Positions 1-7,906 of a stretch of DNA of 64,000 bases are shown one piece after another. A program made the position numbers and the translations under genes. This DNA comes from CAVQOB01 sp963714325 (GTDB lineage Bacteria > Pseudomonadota > Alphaproteobacteria > Rhizobiales > Hyphomicrobiaceae): NCBI GenBank assembly GCA_963714325.1, contig CAVQOB010000006.1:186001-250000 (forward strand). Reading direction: 5' to 3'. The notes under the pieces are model-generated. The model did not search any database and had not been told where the DNA came from. It saw nothing but the letters and a program-made list of their open reading frames with translations. The number at the start of each line of letters is the position of its first letter. The stretch's first letter is position 1.

Positions 1-94
1 TTTTTCTGGCTCGTGCGCCTTATCCGAAAACTGCTGCACACTTTTCGGGGCGCACGAGCGGGCGTCTGAAGGCGCGGACGAAAGGAGATTTGCA

Positions 95-757
95 ATGCTG
101 TTCCCTGAGATTGCACGTGATGATGTTTTCATTTTGGGTTCGCAGCGGCTGTGGCTGCGCTGGCCGCGGCTCACCGATGCAACGACCTTCGCGGCGTTCG
201 CTGGCGACAAAGCTGTCTCCGACATGACGGCGAGCTGGCCTTATCCGTTGCCCGACGGCGAGATCGTGAAGCGGATCGCTCAGTATCGGATTGCCAACCT
301 CAATGGCAACGCGATGGTCTTCGTGCTGACGCCGTGGGATCAGCCGGATCGCGCCATCGGCATGGCCGGCGCCCACTTCAAAGACGCCAACGTCAACGAA
401 GACAGCGATGCCTTCACGCTCGGCTACATGCTGCATCAGGATTTCTGGGGCCAAGGGCTGATGTCGGAAGCCGTCGGCGTCCTCGTCGACACCGCCTTCC
501 GCCTGACCACTGCGACCGCCGCCATTGCTGGCGTGCGGCCGATCAATCCTGCCTCAAGCCAGATCTTGAAGAAGCACGGCTTCGAAAAAACCGGCCGCAT
601 CAGCATGGACGTGCCGGCCCGCGGCAAAAGTGAAGAGGTCGATCAATTCCGGCTGGAGCGGGGGCGATGGCGGCTCGCTCTGCCATGGAGCGTAAATCCT
701 AAGTCGCGGAACAGCCACCAACTGAAGTTGCCGCGCCAGGAATGCCCAGCCTGCTGA
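95..757 (+). CDS. GNAT-family N-acetyltransferase (RimJ/RimL-like)
   Basis: This is a predicted GCN5-related N-acetyltransferase, which moves an acetyl group from acetyl-CoA to an amine; the substrate cannot be told from sequence. The acetyl-CoA loop is at residues 117-127 (FWGQGLMSEAV), and the conserved C-terminal stretch NPASSQILKKHGF lies at 151-163, both typical of the RimJ/RimL branch. The ATG is preceded by an AAGGAG Shine-Dalgarno at 82-87. About 45 residues follow the domain, are basic and match nothing I know. A second GNAT and obgE lie downstream on the same strand. The family is sure; the physiological role is unknown. Confidence 0.85.
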   Translation: MLFPEIARDDVFILGSQRLWLRWPRLTDATTFAAFAGDKAVSDMTASWPYPLPDGEIVKRIAQYRIANLNGNAMVFVLTPWDQPDRAIGMAGAHFKDANVNEDSDAFTLGYMLHQDFWGQGLMSEAVGVLVDTAFRLTTATAAIAGVRPINPASSQILKKHGFEKTGRISMDVPARGKSEEVDQFRLERGRWRLALPWSVNPKSRNSHQLKLPRQECPAC

Positions 758-774
758 GAGAGATTAACAGCAGG

Positions 775-794
775 ACGGGCGCCAGCGCGCCCGT
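775..794 (+). terminator. GC-rich hairpin after the first GNAT gene
   Basis: A perfect 8-bp stem (ACGGGCGC/GCGCCCGT) with a 4-nt loop starts 18 nt after the stop codon. No T-run follows, so intrinsic termination is possible but not certain. The rest of the 242-nt gap up to base 999 shows nothing recognisable. Confidence 0.45.
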
Positions 795-999
795 TCAGGG
801 CCTGAAAAGCAACCCTGGCGTGCAACCGTGACGCGGAATGCCTCTAGATCGCATTTTAGCGAGGCTACGATGGCGTCGGCGAAGTTCTGGCAGGGGGCTA
901 GCCTGATTTTTCGCGGCTATTCCTTGGCCTCCAGAATGGCCGTGAAGAGATTAACTAGGTTTGAGCGATTCTGAACGAGAATCCAAGGCGGAAAGTGCC

Positions 1000-1554
1000 A
1001 TGATCACGATTGTGACTGAACGGCTACATCTCCGCCCATCCGGCGTCACAGACGCGGCAGCCCTCTATCCACTGTTCGCCGATCCAGCCGTCATCCGCTG
1101 GCTATCGGCCCCACCCCTGCCCTATCGGCCCGAGGATATGCTCGCCTTTCTGCAACGTGTCCAGACGCCGGACAATCCCGACCGCGAAACCTTCCTGGTT
1201 ATCGAACGGCAAGGCACGCCCATCGGCGGTATTTCCTGGCGTATGCGCGAAGCCAGTCATCTTCAGGCTGGCGCCGGGCCGAATATCGGCTATTGGCTGG
1301 GGCGGCAATTCTGGGGACAAGGCTTGATGCCCGAAGCTGTCCGTCACCTCATTCGCCATCTCTTTACCGCCGCCGACGTGGATGCGGTATATTCTGGCGC
1401 CTTCGTCGGCAACGCAGCCTCGCGCCGTGTCCAGACCAAGCTCGGCTTTGAGCGGACCGGCATCACGCGGGCTCGATCCAACCCGCAGAACGCTGATCTG
1501 CCGCACATCAATACGCGTCTTCTGCGCACCCAATTCGAGGCCACCGCGTCATGA
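1000..1554 (+). CDS. GNAT-family N-acetyltransferase coupled to obgE
   Basis: This is a second RimJ/RimL-type acetyltransferase, 184 residues from the ATG at 1000. That start is preferred over the in-frame TTG at 961 because an AAGG stretch lies about 12 nt upstream and the family usually begins with a short strand like TERLHLRP. The acetyl-CoA loop is GRQFWGQGLMPEAV at 101-114, followed by NAASRRVQTKLGF at 138-150. Its TGA overlaps the obgE ATG (ATGA, 1551-1554), so obgE is probably translated by coupling. The substrate is unknown. It resembles the upstream GNAT in domain layout, but the two are too divergent to call a recent duplication. Confidence 0.87.
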   Translation: MITIVTERLHLRPSGVTDAAALYPLFADPAVIRWLSAPPLPYRPEDMLAFLQRVQTPDNPDRETFLVIERQGTPIGGISWRMREASHLQAGAGPNIGYWLGRQFWGQGLMPEAVRHLIRHLFTAADVDAVYSGAFVGNAASRRVQTKLGFERTGITRARSNPQNADLPHINTRLLRTQFEATAS

Positions 1555-2618
1555 AGTTTCTCGATACCGCCAAAATCTACATCCGCTCCGGCAGTGGCGG
1601 TAACGGCTGCGTCTCGTTCCGTCGCGAGAAGGATATCGAATACGGCGGTCCTAACGGCGGTAACGGCGGACGCGGCGGCGACGTCATCATCACCTGCGTC
1701 GACAATCTCAACACGCTGATCGACTACCGCTACCAACAGCACTTCTTCGCCAAAAACGGCCAGGCCGGCATGGGCCAGGAGCGCTCCGGCAGCCATGGCG
1801 ACGACATTGTCATCAAAGTTCCGCCGGGCACCGAGGTCTACGCCGAGGACGAGGAAACAAAGATCGGCGAATTGCTCAAGGTCGGCGACAAACTCATCAT
1901 CGCGGAAGGTGGTAATGGCGGCTTCGGCAACGCCCACTTCAAGGGCCCGACCAACCGCGCGCCCCGCCACGCCAACCCCGGTCTGCCCGGCGTCGAGATG
2001 ACTATCTGGCTGCGCTTGAAGTTGATCGCCGATGCGGCCCTGGTCGGCCTGCCGAACGCTGGTAAGTCGACGTTCCTGGCGACCGTCTCGCGCGCCAAGC
2101 CGAAGATCGCCGGCTATCCGTTCACGACGCTGCATCCCGGCCTCGGCGTCGTCAAAGTCGGCGATGTTGATTTCGTCTTGGCCGATCTGCCCGGCTTGAT
2201 CGAGGGCGCGCACGAAGGCGCCGGCCTCGGCGACCGTTTTCTCGGCCACATCGAGCGGTGCCGTGTGATCCTGCATCTCGTCGACGCGACCGAGGAAGAC
2301 GTCGCCGGCGCCTACAAGACCATTCGTGGCGAATTGAAAGCCTACGGTCACGACCTCGCGAAGAAGAAAGAGATCGTCGCGCTGACCAAGTGTGATGCGC
2401 TGGATGCGGAGACGATCGCGGAGCGGGTCGAGCAATTGAAGGCCGCGTCGCGGAAAAAGCCGTTCGTGATTTCCGCGGTCGCCGGAATCGGCATGAAGGA
2501 CGTGCTGTTCGCCCTGACAAAGGAAATCACCCGCGCCACGCCGAAGACCGAAGATGATTCCGACGATGATGATACACCGACTGATCGTCCGGGCGGATGG
2601 GAGCCGCTCAATCGATAG
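1551..2618 (+). CDS. obgE: Obg GTPase (CgtA)
   Basis: Obg/CgtA is an essential GTP-binding protein that associates with the 50S ribosomal subunit and links ribosome maturation to growth and stress. The glycine-rich Obg fold occupies residues 1-160 (GSGGNG and GGPNGGNGGRGGD repeats). The G domain follows: G1 GLPNAGKS 166-173, switch I TT 192-193, G3 DLPG 212-215, G4 TKCD 279-282 and G5 SAV 308-310. The tail is short and acidic (DDSDDDDTP), as is common in Obg. The 355-residue length fits alphaproteobacterial members. It overlaps the preceding GNAT by four bases; proB lies downstream, the usual obgE-proB neighbourhood. Confidence 0.98.
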   Translation: MKFLDTAKIYIRSGSGGNGCVSFRREKDIEYGGPNGGNGGRGGDVIITCVDNLNTLIDYRYQQHFFAKNGQAGMGQERSGSHGDDIVIKVPPGTEVYAEDEETKIGELLKVGDKLIIAEGGNGGFGNAHFKGPTNRAPRHANPGLPGVEMTIWLRLKLIADAALVGLPNAGKSTFLATVSRAKPKIAGYPFTTLHPGLGVVKVGDVDFVLADLPGLIEGAHEGAGLGDRFLGHIERCRVILHLVDATEEDVAGAYKTIRGELKAYGHDLAKKKEIVALTKCDALDAETIAERVEQLKAASRKKPFVISAVAGIGMKDVLFALTKEITRATPKTEDDSDDDDTPTDRPGGWEPLNR

Positions 2619-2720
2619 GGGTTACCCCATGAGTTCCGAGAGCCGCAGAAATGGATATCTTCACAGCCGTCAGAGCCGCAAAGCAAAGCATTGCAACCTC
2701 GGCATCGCCACTCCCTCCGT

Positions 2721-2865
2721 TGTCATCCTCGGGTAAGCGCAGCGCACATGCCCTTGGGCTCGTCCCGAGGGTCTCGAGGACCCATTGTTCAACGATCTCG
2801 AACGTCAGTTGTGCTGCACAATGGGTCCCCGGCACGCGGCCTATCGGCCTTGGCCGAGGATGACA
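2721..2865. repeat. Intergenic palindromic repeat, TGTCATCCTCGG type
   Basis: The 347-nt gap between obgE and the next gene holds no supported gene. Inside it, perfect 12-bp arms TGTCATCCTCGG (2721-2732) and CCGAGGATGACA (2854-2865) bracket a second pair of perfect 11-bp arms, GGACCCATTGT (2778-2788) and ACAATGGGTCC (2818-2828). Nested inverted repeats with this GTCATCC end are a common type of dispersed intergenic repeat in Rhizobiales genomes. Confidence 0.7.
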
Positions 2866-2965
2866 GTGTTGATGTTGAAACACCGAAACCTAATTTGTCC
2901 TGGATTGGCGAACGAGATATGCGCAACAGTGCGTAAGATGGTTTGACATCGCAGTGAGTGCACGA

Positions 2966-3481
2966 ATGACCGAGGCGAAGAAGAGCATTGTTCAACAATT
3001 GACCGGCCGGCTGCGTGTCTATCCGATCGCGAAATCTCGCCAACCCGCCGAAAATTTTGATATTTTTCGCACTATTGTTCTCCCATATGCCGTTGGAGCG
3101 GTTTTAGTAATCTGCGCTGCTGGCGGTGATATGTATCGTGGCATCCGCGCCGCCTTCATTCTTCGGGATGCGATCCAGATCGATGCAACGATCGTCGATG
3201 CTCGATTGCAACGAGACACGCGTCTCATTTACGCCTATTCGCCACCCGGTTTTACAAAGCCAATTGCAATCACAACAACAGATTTGACACGTGAGGCCGT
3301 TCTTAACGCACTGGGGAAAGGCAAAATAGTGGTCCATTATTCACGCCGTTTTCCTGAAATGAGTGTCATCGATCCGCTGCCAATCGTCCGGCGTGCGTCA
3401 ATTGTCGGGACCATTGCCGCAGCACTTTCGGCATTCGTATTGGCGATTGCTTATCTGCGATTCAGACACCGAAAAAAGTGA
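2966..3481 (+). CDS. Small bitopic membrane protein, DUF3592-like layout
   Basis: I do not recognise a named gene. The 171-residue product has a hydrophobic segment near 36-54, an approximately 90-residue polar, β-rich middle domain and a second membrane segment near 145-164 ending in a basic tail (RFRHRKK). This two-helix layout around an extracytoplasmic domain resembles DUF3592 proteins, which is an inference from topology. I use the ATG at 2966; a GTG at 2954 would add four residues. It lies between obgE and proB and could share their transcript. Local AT content is somewhat higher than in its neighbours, which is weak evidence for a different history. Confidence 0.6.
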   Translation: MTEAKKSIVQQLTGRLRVYPIAKSRQPAENFDIFRTIVLPYAVGAVLVICAAGGDMYRGIRAAFILRDAIQIDATIVDARLQRDTRLIYAYSPPGFTKPIAITTTDLTREAVLNALGKGKIVVHYSRRFPEMSVIDPLPIVRRASIVGTIAAALSAFVLAIAYLRFRHRKK

Positions 3482-3561
3482 CTGTGAGCGCCGAAACGTT
3501 CAAGTTGAAATGGCAAGATCGTCAGTATGACTCAAGACCCGGCGCGTCCTGAGCCCTCACC

Positions 3562-3678
3562 ATGGGGTGGGGCGTGCTGCTCGGGATTATTGCGATTGGC
3601 AATGCATGGAATCGGAATACTCGGGACATCAACATTTGGAAGCTGCATGACGAACACAAAATCAAATCCCCGCCCTGA
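3562..3678 (+). CDS. Possible 38-residue small membrane protein overlapping the proB start
   Basis: A short reading frame starts MGWGVLLGIIAIGNAW, giving a hydrophobic N-terminal stretch, and continues with a charged tail ending HKIKSPP. It overlaps the proB start at 3647 by 32 nt in another frame. An in-frame stop at 3550-3552 means it cannot extend upstream. It could be a small membrane protein or a translated leader. No clear Shine-Dalgarno precedes it, and short open frames arise easily by chance. Confidence 0.25.
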   Translation: MGWGVLLGIIAIGNAWNRNTRDINIWKLHDEHKIKSPP

Positions 3679-4789
3679 ATGGGCCGCCGCTCGCCGCATT
3701 GTCGTCAAGATCGGATCGGCGTTGCTGGTGGATCGGGGTAGCGGGCAGCTCAGGACGGCGTGGCTGGAATCGCTGGCCGACGATGTCGCGGCATTGGCGG
3801 CTGCGGGCAAGCAGGTTGTGCTGGTGTCATCTGGCGCCATTGCGCTTGGGCGGCATTTGATTCATCTGCCGAAGGGCGCGCTCGAGCTTGAGCAGAGCCA
3901 GGCGGCGGCGGCGGTCGGGCAAATTGGATTGGCGAGTGCCTATCAGGATCAGTTTCGTGCGCGCGGGTTGACGGTTGCGCAAATCCTGCTGACGCTCGGC
4001 GATACGGAGGAGCGGCGGCGCTATCTCAATGCGCGGCGGACCATCGACACGCTGCTCGCCCACAAGGCGATCCCCGTCGTCAACGAGAACGATACGGTGG
4101 CGACGACGGAAATCCGCTACGGCGACAACGATCGCCTCTCCGCCCGCGTCGCCTCGATGATCAGCGCCGATTGCCTCGTGCTGCTCTCCGACATCGACGG
4201 GCTATATACAGCCCCGCCGGGCACGAATCCGAACGCCAAACACATTCCGGAAGTCCGGCACATCACGCCGGAGATCGAAGCGATGGCGGGCGATGCCGGG
4301 TCCGAGCTCTCGCGCGGCGGCATGAAAACCAAGGTTGAAGCCGGCAAGATCGCGCTCGCGTCGGGCACCAACATGGTGATTGCGTCGGGCAAGGTCATGC
4401 ACCCGCTGCGCGCGATCGCCGAGGGCTCGCTGTGCACGTGGTTCCTCGCCTCCAGCGATCCGGTCTCCTCACGCAAGCGCTGGATCGCTGGCCAATTGGA
4501 ACCGGCAGGCTTCATCGAGATCGATGCGGGGGCTGAGAAAGCATTGACGCAGGGACGCAGCTTGCTGCCGGCCGGCGTCAAACGCGTCGGCGGGGATTTT
4601 GATCGCGGTGACGCTGTGATCATCCGCTCCGTTGATGGCCGCGAACTCGGCCGCGGGCTCACCGCCTATGCCAAATTCGACGCCGAAAAAATCGCCGGCA
4701 AGAAATCATCCGAGATCGCAGTCCTGCTCGGGTACGCCGGCCGCGCCGAGTTGATCCACCGCGATGACATGGCGCTGACGCGAGGCTGA
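3647..4789 (+). CDS. proB: Glutamate 5-kinase
   Basis: ProB phosphorylates L-glutamate to γ-glutamyl phosphate, the first and feedback-controlled step of proline synthesis; ProA (encoded 0.66 kb downstream) reduces the product. The amino-acid-kinase domain opens with IVVKIGSALLV and carries the VVNENDTVATTEIRYGDND stretch and SDIDGLYT that bind glutamate and ATP. The last roughly 100 residues form a PUA domain, as in most bacterial ProB. The ATG at 3647 gives 380 residues, close to the family length; the in-frame ATG at 3527 would add 40 unconserved residues and is rejected. A small membrane-protein gene on the opposite strand separates proB from proA. Confidence 0.97.
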   Translation: MTNTKSNPRPEWAAARRIVVKIGSALLVDRGSGQLRTAWLESLADDVAALAAAGKQVVLVSSGAIALGRHLIHLPKGALELEQSQAAAAVGQIGLASAYQDQFRARGLTVAQILLTLGDTEERRRYLNARRTIDTLLAHKAIPVVNENDTVATTEIRYGDNDRLSARVASMISADCLVLLSDIDGLYTAPPGTNPNAKHIPEVRHITPEIEAMAGDAGSELSRGGMKTKVEAGKIALASGTNMVIASGKVMHPLRAIAEGSLCTWFLASSDPVSSRKRWIAGQLEPAGFIEIDAGAEKALTQGRSLLPAGVKRVGGDFDRGDAVIIRSVDGRELGRGLTAYAKFDAEKIAGKKSSEIAVLLGYAGRAELIHRDDMALTRG

Positions 4790-4814
4790 CACTCTCGACA
4801 TGTCATTACTCGAT

Positions 4815-5285
4815 TTAGGCGGCTGCCTGCACCGATGTTTGACCGGCCGCTTCACGCGTGTTTTCATGAGCAAGCGAACGGGTAATGGCCCACTTCAGGA
4901 CTGTGCCGATCGCGAGGCACAGTGCCGCCGCCAGTAATGCGCCATTCGTTGTTTCACGGGCGATCAGCAAAGGTAGGACGGCGGCAAAGCCCAGTTCAAC
5001 ATCGTTGATCGTCGCTTGACGGATGCGGTCGAAGCAGGGCATCGGGCCAGCCGCCAAGTGTGCCAGCGGCTTCGACAAGGTCCAGAAGGCATATTTTCCG
5101 GCGCAACTGGCCAAGAGGTAGGCGCCGAATGCTGCGACTGCGCCGTTCGCTGTATTGCCCATCGCGCCGAGCACGACGAATGCCGCGGCGATGGCGACGA
5201 TATGCATTGCCATCATGACGTTGGTCGCGCGGCTGAGCACGCCAGCCTCGGAAGTGGCACTGCGTTGCGGGTCAGTTGCTGACAT
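4815..5285 (-). CDS. Hypothetical multi-pass membrane protein
   Basis: I do not recognise this 156-residue protein. It has about four hydrophobic segments: near 22-45 (MMAMHIVAIAAAFVVLGAMG), 49-65, a stretch around 100-108 and 113-130 (GALLAAALCLAIGTVL). The N and C termini are short and polar. It is the only minus-strand gene between proB and proA, so it splits the proline pair. A purine-rich stretch (CAGGCAGG) lies upstream of the ATG. No motif suggests transport or catalysis. Confidence 0.65.
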   Translation of the reverse strand: MSATDPQRSATSEAGVLSRATNVMMAMHIVAIAAAFVVLGAMGNTANGAVAAFGAYLLASCAGKYAFWTLSKPLAHLAAGPMPCFDRIRQATINDVELGFAAVLPLLIARETTNGALLAAALCLAIGTVLKWAITRSLAHENTREAAGQTSVQAAA

Positions 5286-5437
5286 TTATTTACCTGCCTG
5301 GTCAATTTGATACAGAACGATCACCGAAGGCGTTGACGTCGGCTGCATTGTCACCGCGATCCTTTGATGAAATGCCAACTTCGATGCTCTGGCGGGTCGA
5401 TTTTTAGGGCAGATACTTTAGAATGTATGAAATCTAG

Positions 5438-5443
5438 TATAAT
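5438..5443 (+). promoter_or_regulatory. Candidate -10 element directly before proA
   Basis: A perfect TATAAT sits four bases before the first ATG of proA. If used, transcription would start near 5450, making the mRNA leaderless for the ATG at 5453. The -35 region (around 5413-5420) is only a weak match, so this may be chance in an AT-rich gap. Confidence 0.3.
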
Positions 5444-5446
5444 ACG

Positions 5447-6739
5447 ATGGTCATGAATAAACCCGACCGCAGCATTGCAACAGACATCGTCGACACCATG
5501 CACGCCATCGGCGTTGCGGCGCGGGCGGCGGCGCGGGCGTTGGCGTTGGCGTCGACTGAGCAGAAGAACCTTGCGCTGACGACGGCTGCAGCACGTTTGC
5601 GAGCGAGCGTTGCGGCGATCCTGGCGGCCAACAGGAAGGATCTCGAGGCAGCGCGCGCGAACGGCACGACGGGGTCGTTTCTCGATCGTCTGACGTTGGA
5701 CGCCCCGCGCATTGAAGTGATTGCGGTGGCATTAGAAGACATCTCGAAGCTCGATGACCCGGTTGGCGCGACGATCGCGGAATGGGAGCGGCCAAACGGG
5801 CTGATGATTTCGCGCGTGCGGGTTCCGCTCGGCGTGGTCGGAATCATCTACGAGAGCCGGCCGAACGTCACGGCGGACGCTGGTGGCCTGTGTCTGAAGG
5901 CTGGGAATGCGGCGATCCTGCGTGGGGGCTCCGACAGTTTCCATTCGTCGCGCGCGATCCATGCGTGTCTGGTCGAAGGGCTCAAGGCCGCGGAGTTGCC
6001 GGTGGCGAGCATCCAACTCGTACCGACGACGGATCGCGCGGCCGTCGGCGAGATGCTGCGCGGATTGGGCGGCGCTGTTGACGTCATCGTCCCGCGCGGC
6101 GGCAAGAGCTTGGTCAAACGTGTGCAGGACGAAGCGCGCGTGCCAGTGTTCGCCCACCTCGAAGGCATCTGCCACACCTACGTCGATCGTGGCGCCGACA
6201 TCGACGCGGCGATCCCGCTCGTCGTGAATGCCAAGATGCGCCGCACCTCCATCTGCGGTGCCACCGAGTGCCTGCTGGTCGACAAAGGCACGCACGAAGA
6301 CTACCTGACGCCCCTTGTCAAAGCCCTACTCCACGCAGGTTGCGAAGTCCGTGGCGATGCAGCAGCGCAGAAGTCCGACGCCCGCGTAAAGCCCGCTTCA
6401 CCCGACGACTACGGCAAGGAATTTCTGGACTCAATCATCGCCGTCAAAACCGTCGACGGTGTCGACGAGGCGATCGCCCACATCCAGCAATACGGCTCGC
6501 AACACACCGACTGCATCGTCACCGAATGCAACGGCACCGCCGAACGCTTTCTGAAGCGCGTCGACAGCGCGATCGTCTTGCACAATGCCTCGACGCAATT
6601 TGCCGACGGTGGTGAGTTCGGCATGGGTGCGGAAATCGGTATCGCCACCGGAAAAATGCACGCCCGCGGCCCGGTCGGCGTCGAACAACTGACCAGCTTC
6701 AAGTACATCGTCCGCGGCACCGGGCAGGTGCGGAAGTAA
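5447..6739 (+). CDS. proA: γ-Glutamyl phosphate reductase
   Basis: ProA reduces γ-glutamyl phosphate with NADPH to glutamate semialdehyde, which cyclises on the way to proline. The 430-residue protein has the aldehyde-dehydrogenase-like fold. Visible hallmarks are IYESRPNVTADA at 134-145, the VPRGG nucleotide loop near 215-219, HLEGICHTYVD at 237-247 and the catalytic cysteine C270 in NAKMRRTSICGATE. Either ATG, 5447 or 5453, could be the start. No Shine-Dalgarno is evident and a TATAAT lies just upstream. It is tail-to-tail with dnaJ, with six bases between the stop codons. Confidence 0.97.
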   Translation: MVMNKPDRSIATDIVDTMHAIGVAARAAARALALASTEQKNLALTTAAARLRASVAAILAANRKDLEAARANGTTGSFLDRLTLDAPRIEVIAVALEDISKLDDPVGATIAEWERPNGLMISRVRVPLGVVGIIYESRPNVTADAGGLCLKAGNAAILRGGSDSFHSSRAIHACLVEGLKAAELPVASIQLVPTTDRAAVGEMLRGLGGAVDVIVPRGGKSLVKRVQDEARVPVFAHLEGICHTYVDRGADIDAAIPLVVNAKMRRTSICGATECLLVDKGTHEDYLTPLVKALLHAGCEVRGDAAAQKSDARVKPASPDDYGKEFLDSIIAVKTVDGVDEAIAHIQQYGSQHTDCIVTECNGTAERFLKRVDSAIVLHNASTQFADGGEFGMGAEIGIATGKMHARGPVGVEQLTSFKYIVRGTGQVRK

Positions 6740-6745
6740 TCCGCA

Positions 6746-7903
6746 TCATGCCCCCGGCTTATCCGAGAAAAAGCTCGTCACCTTGGCGAAGAACCCCGTC
6801 GAAACCGGGCTATTCTCCGCCTTGCTTTCCTTCTCGAATTCCTCGAGCAGGTCGCGCTGACGGCGTGACAAATTCTTCGGCGTCTCGACTTCGACCTGGA
6901 TGTACATGTCGCCCGAGACTTTCGAGCGCAGCACCGGCATGCCCTTGCCCTTCAGGCGGAACTGCTTGCCGCTCTCGCAGCCTTCCGGAACCTTCACACG
7001 CGTCTTCTGGCCTTCGACGGTCGGCACGTCGATTTGCCCACCGAGGGCCGCCGTCGTCATCGAGATCGGCACGCGGCAGAAGATGTCGGCGCCGTCGCGC
7101 TGGAAGAGATCGTGCGGTTTGATCGAGAGGAAAATATAGAGGTCCCCCGCCGGGCCGCCACGTATGCCGGCTTCACCCTCGCCGGCAAGGCGGATGCGCG
7201 TGCCGTCCTCGACGCCCGCCGGAATGTTGACCGAGAGCGTGCGCTCCTTGGTGACGCGACCCGTCCCGGCACATCCGGTGCAAGGATCGGAGATCACATC
7301 GCCACGCCCCTGGCACGCCGGGCAGGTGCGTTCGATCGTGAAGAAGCCTTGACTGGCGCGTACCTTGCCGTGCCCCTGGCAGCTCGCGCACGTGGTCGGC
7401 TGCGAGCCGGGCTTGGCGCCAGTCCCTTTGCAAGCCTCGCAGCCAAGACTTGCCGGCACACGGATTTGCGCGGTCTTGCCGGCGAACGCTTCTTCCAGCG
7501 CAATTTCCATATTGTAGCGCAGGTCAGCGCCACGCTCACGCCCTGACCGCTGGCGGCCTTGTTGCGGACCGCGCCGCCCACCCATGAACTCGCCGAATAG
7601 ATCATCGAAAATATCCGACATCGACGACGCGAAGTCGGGACCAAACCCGCCGGGGCCACCTGGACCGCCGCGACCGCCTTCGAACGCCGCGTGGCCGAAC
7701 TGATCGTAAGCTGCGCGCTTCTGCGGATCTTTCAAGACCTCGTAGGCTTCGCCGAGTTCTTTGAACTTCACTTCGGCATCGATGTTGCCGGGATTGCGAT
7801 CGGGATGCAGTTCCTTCGCCTTGTTGCGGAACGCCGACTTCAGTTCGTCCTCGCCGGCGCCCTTTTTCACTCCGAGAATGTCGTAGTAGTCGCGCTTAGC
7901 CAT
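6746..7903 (-). CDS. dnaJ: Hsp40 co-chaperone DnaJ
   Basis: DnaJ delivers unfolded substrates to DnaK and stimulates its ATPase. The J domain covers residues 1-70 with the HPD triad at 33-35, followed by a G/F-rich linker (about 75-120). Four zinc-binding CxxCxGxG repeats follow, with cysteine pairs 155/158, 172/175, 194/197 and 208/211, then the substrate-binding C-terminal domains. At 385 residues it is a standard type I DnaJ. The ATG lies three bases after the stop of an FkbM methyltransferase gene, and dnaK is two genes upstream, so dnaJ probably depends on readthrough from dnaK or on a promoter inside fkbM. Confidence 0.98.
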   Translation of the reverse strand: MAKRDYYDILGVKKGAGEDELKSAFRNKAKELHPDRNPGNIDAEVKFKELGEAYEVLKDPQKRAAYDQFGHAAFEGGRGGPGGPGGFGPDFASSMSDIFDDLFGEFMGGRRGPQQGRQRSGRERGADLRYNMEIALEEAFAGKTAQIRVPASLGCEACKGTGAKPGSQPTTCASCQGHGKVRASQGFFTIERTCPACQGRGDVISDPCTGCAGTGRVTKERTLSVNIPAGVEDGTRIRLAGEGEAGIRGGPAGDLYIFLSIKPHDLFQRDGADIFCRVPISMTTAALGGQIDVPTVEGQKTRVKVPEGCESGKQFRLKGKGMPVLRSKVSGDMYIQVEVETPKNLSRRQRDLLEEFEKESKAENSPVSTGFFAKVTSFFSDKPGA

Positions 7904-7906
7904 GAT

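Noticed and set aside
1344..2435. A 363-codon minus-strand frame over obgE
   Set aside because: It mirrors obgE codon usage and shows no domain; obgE has all five G motifs.
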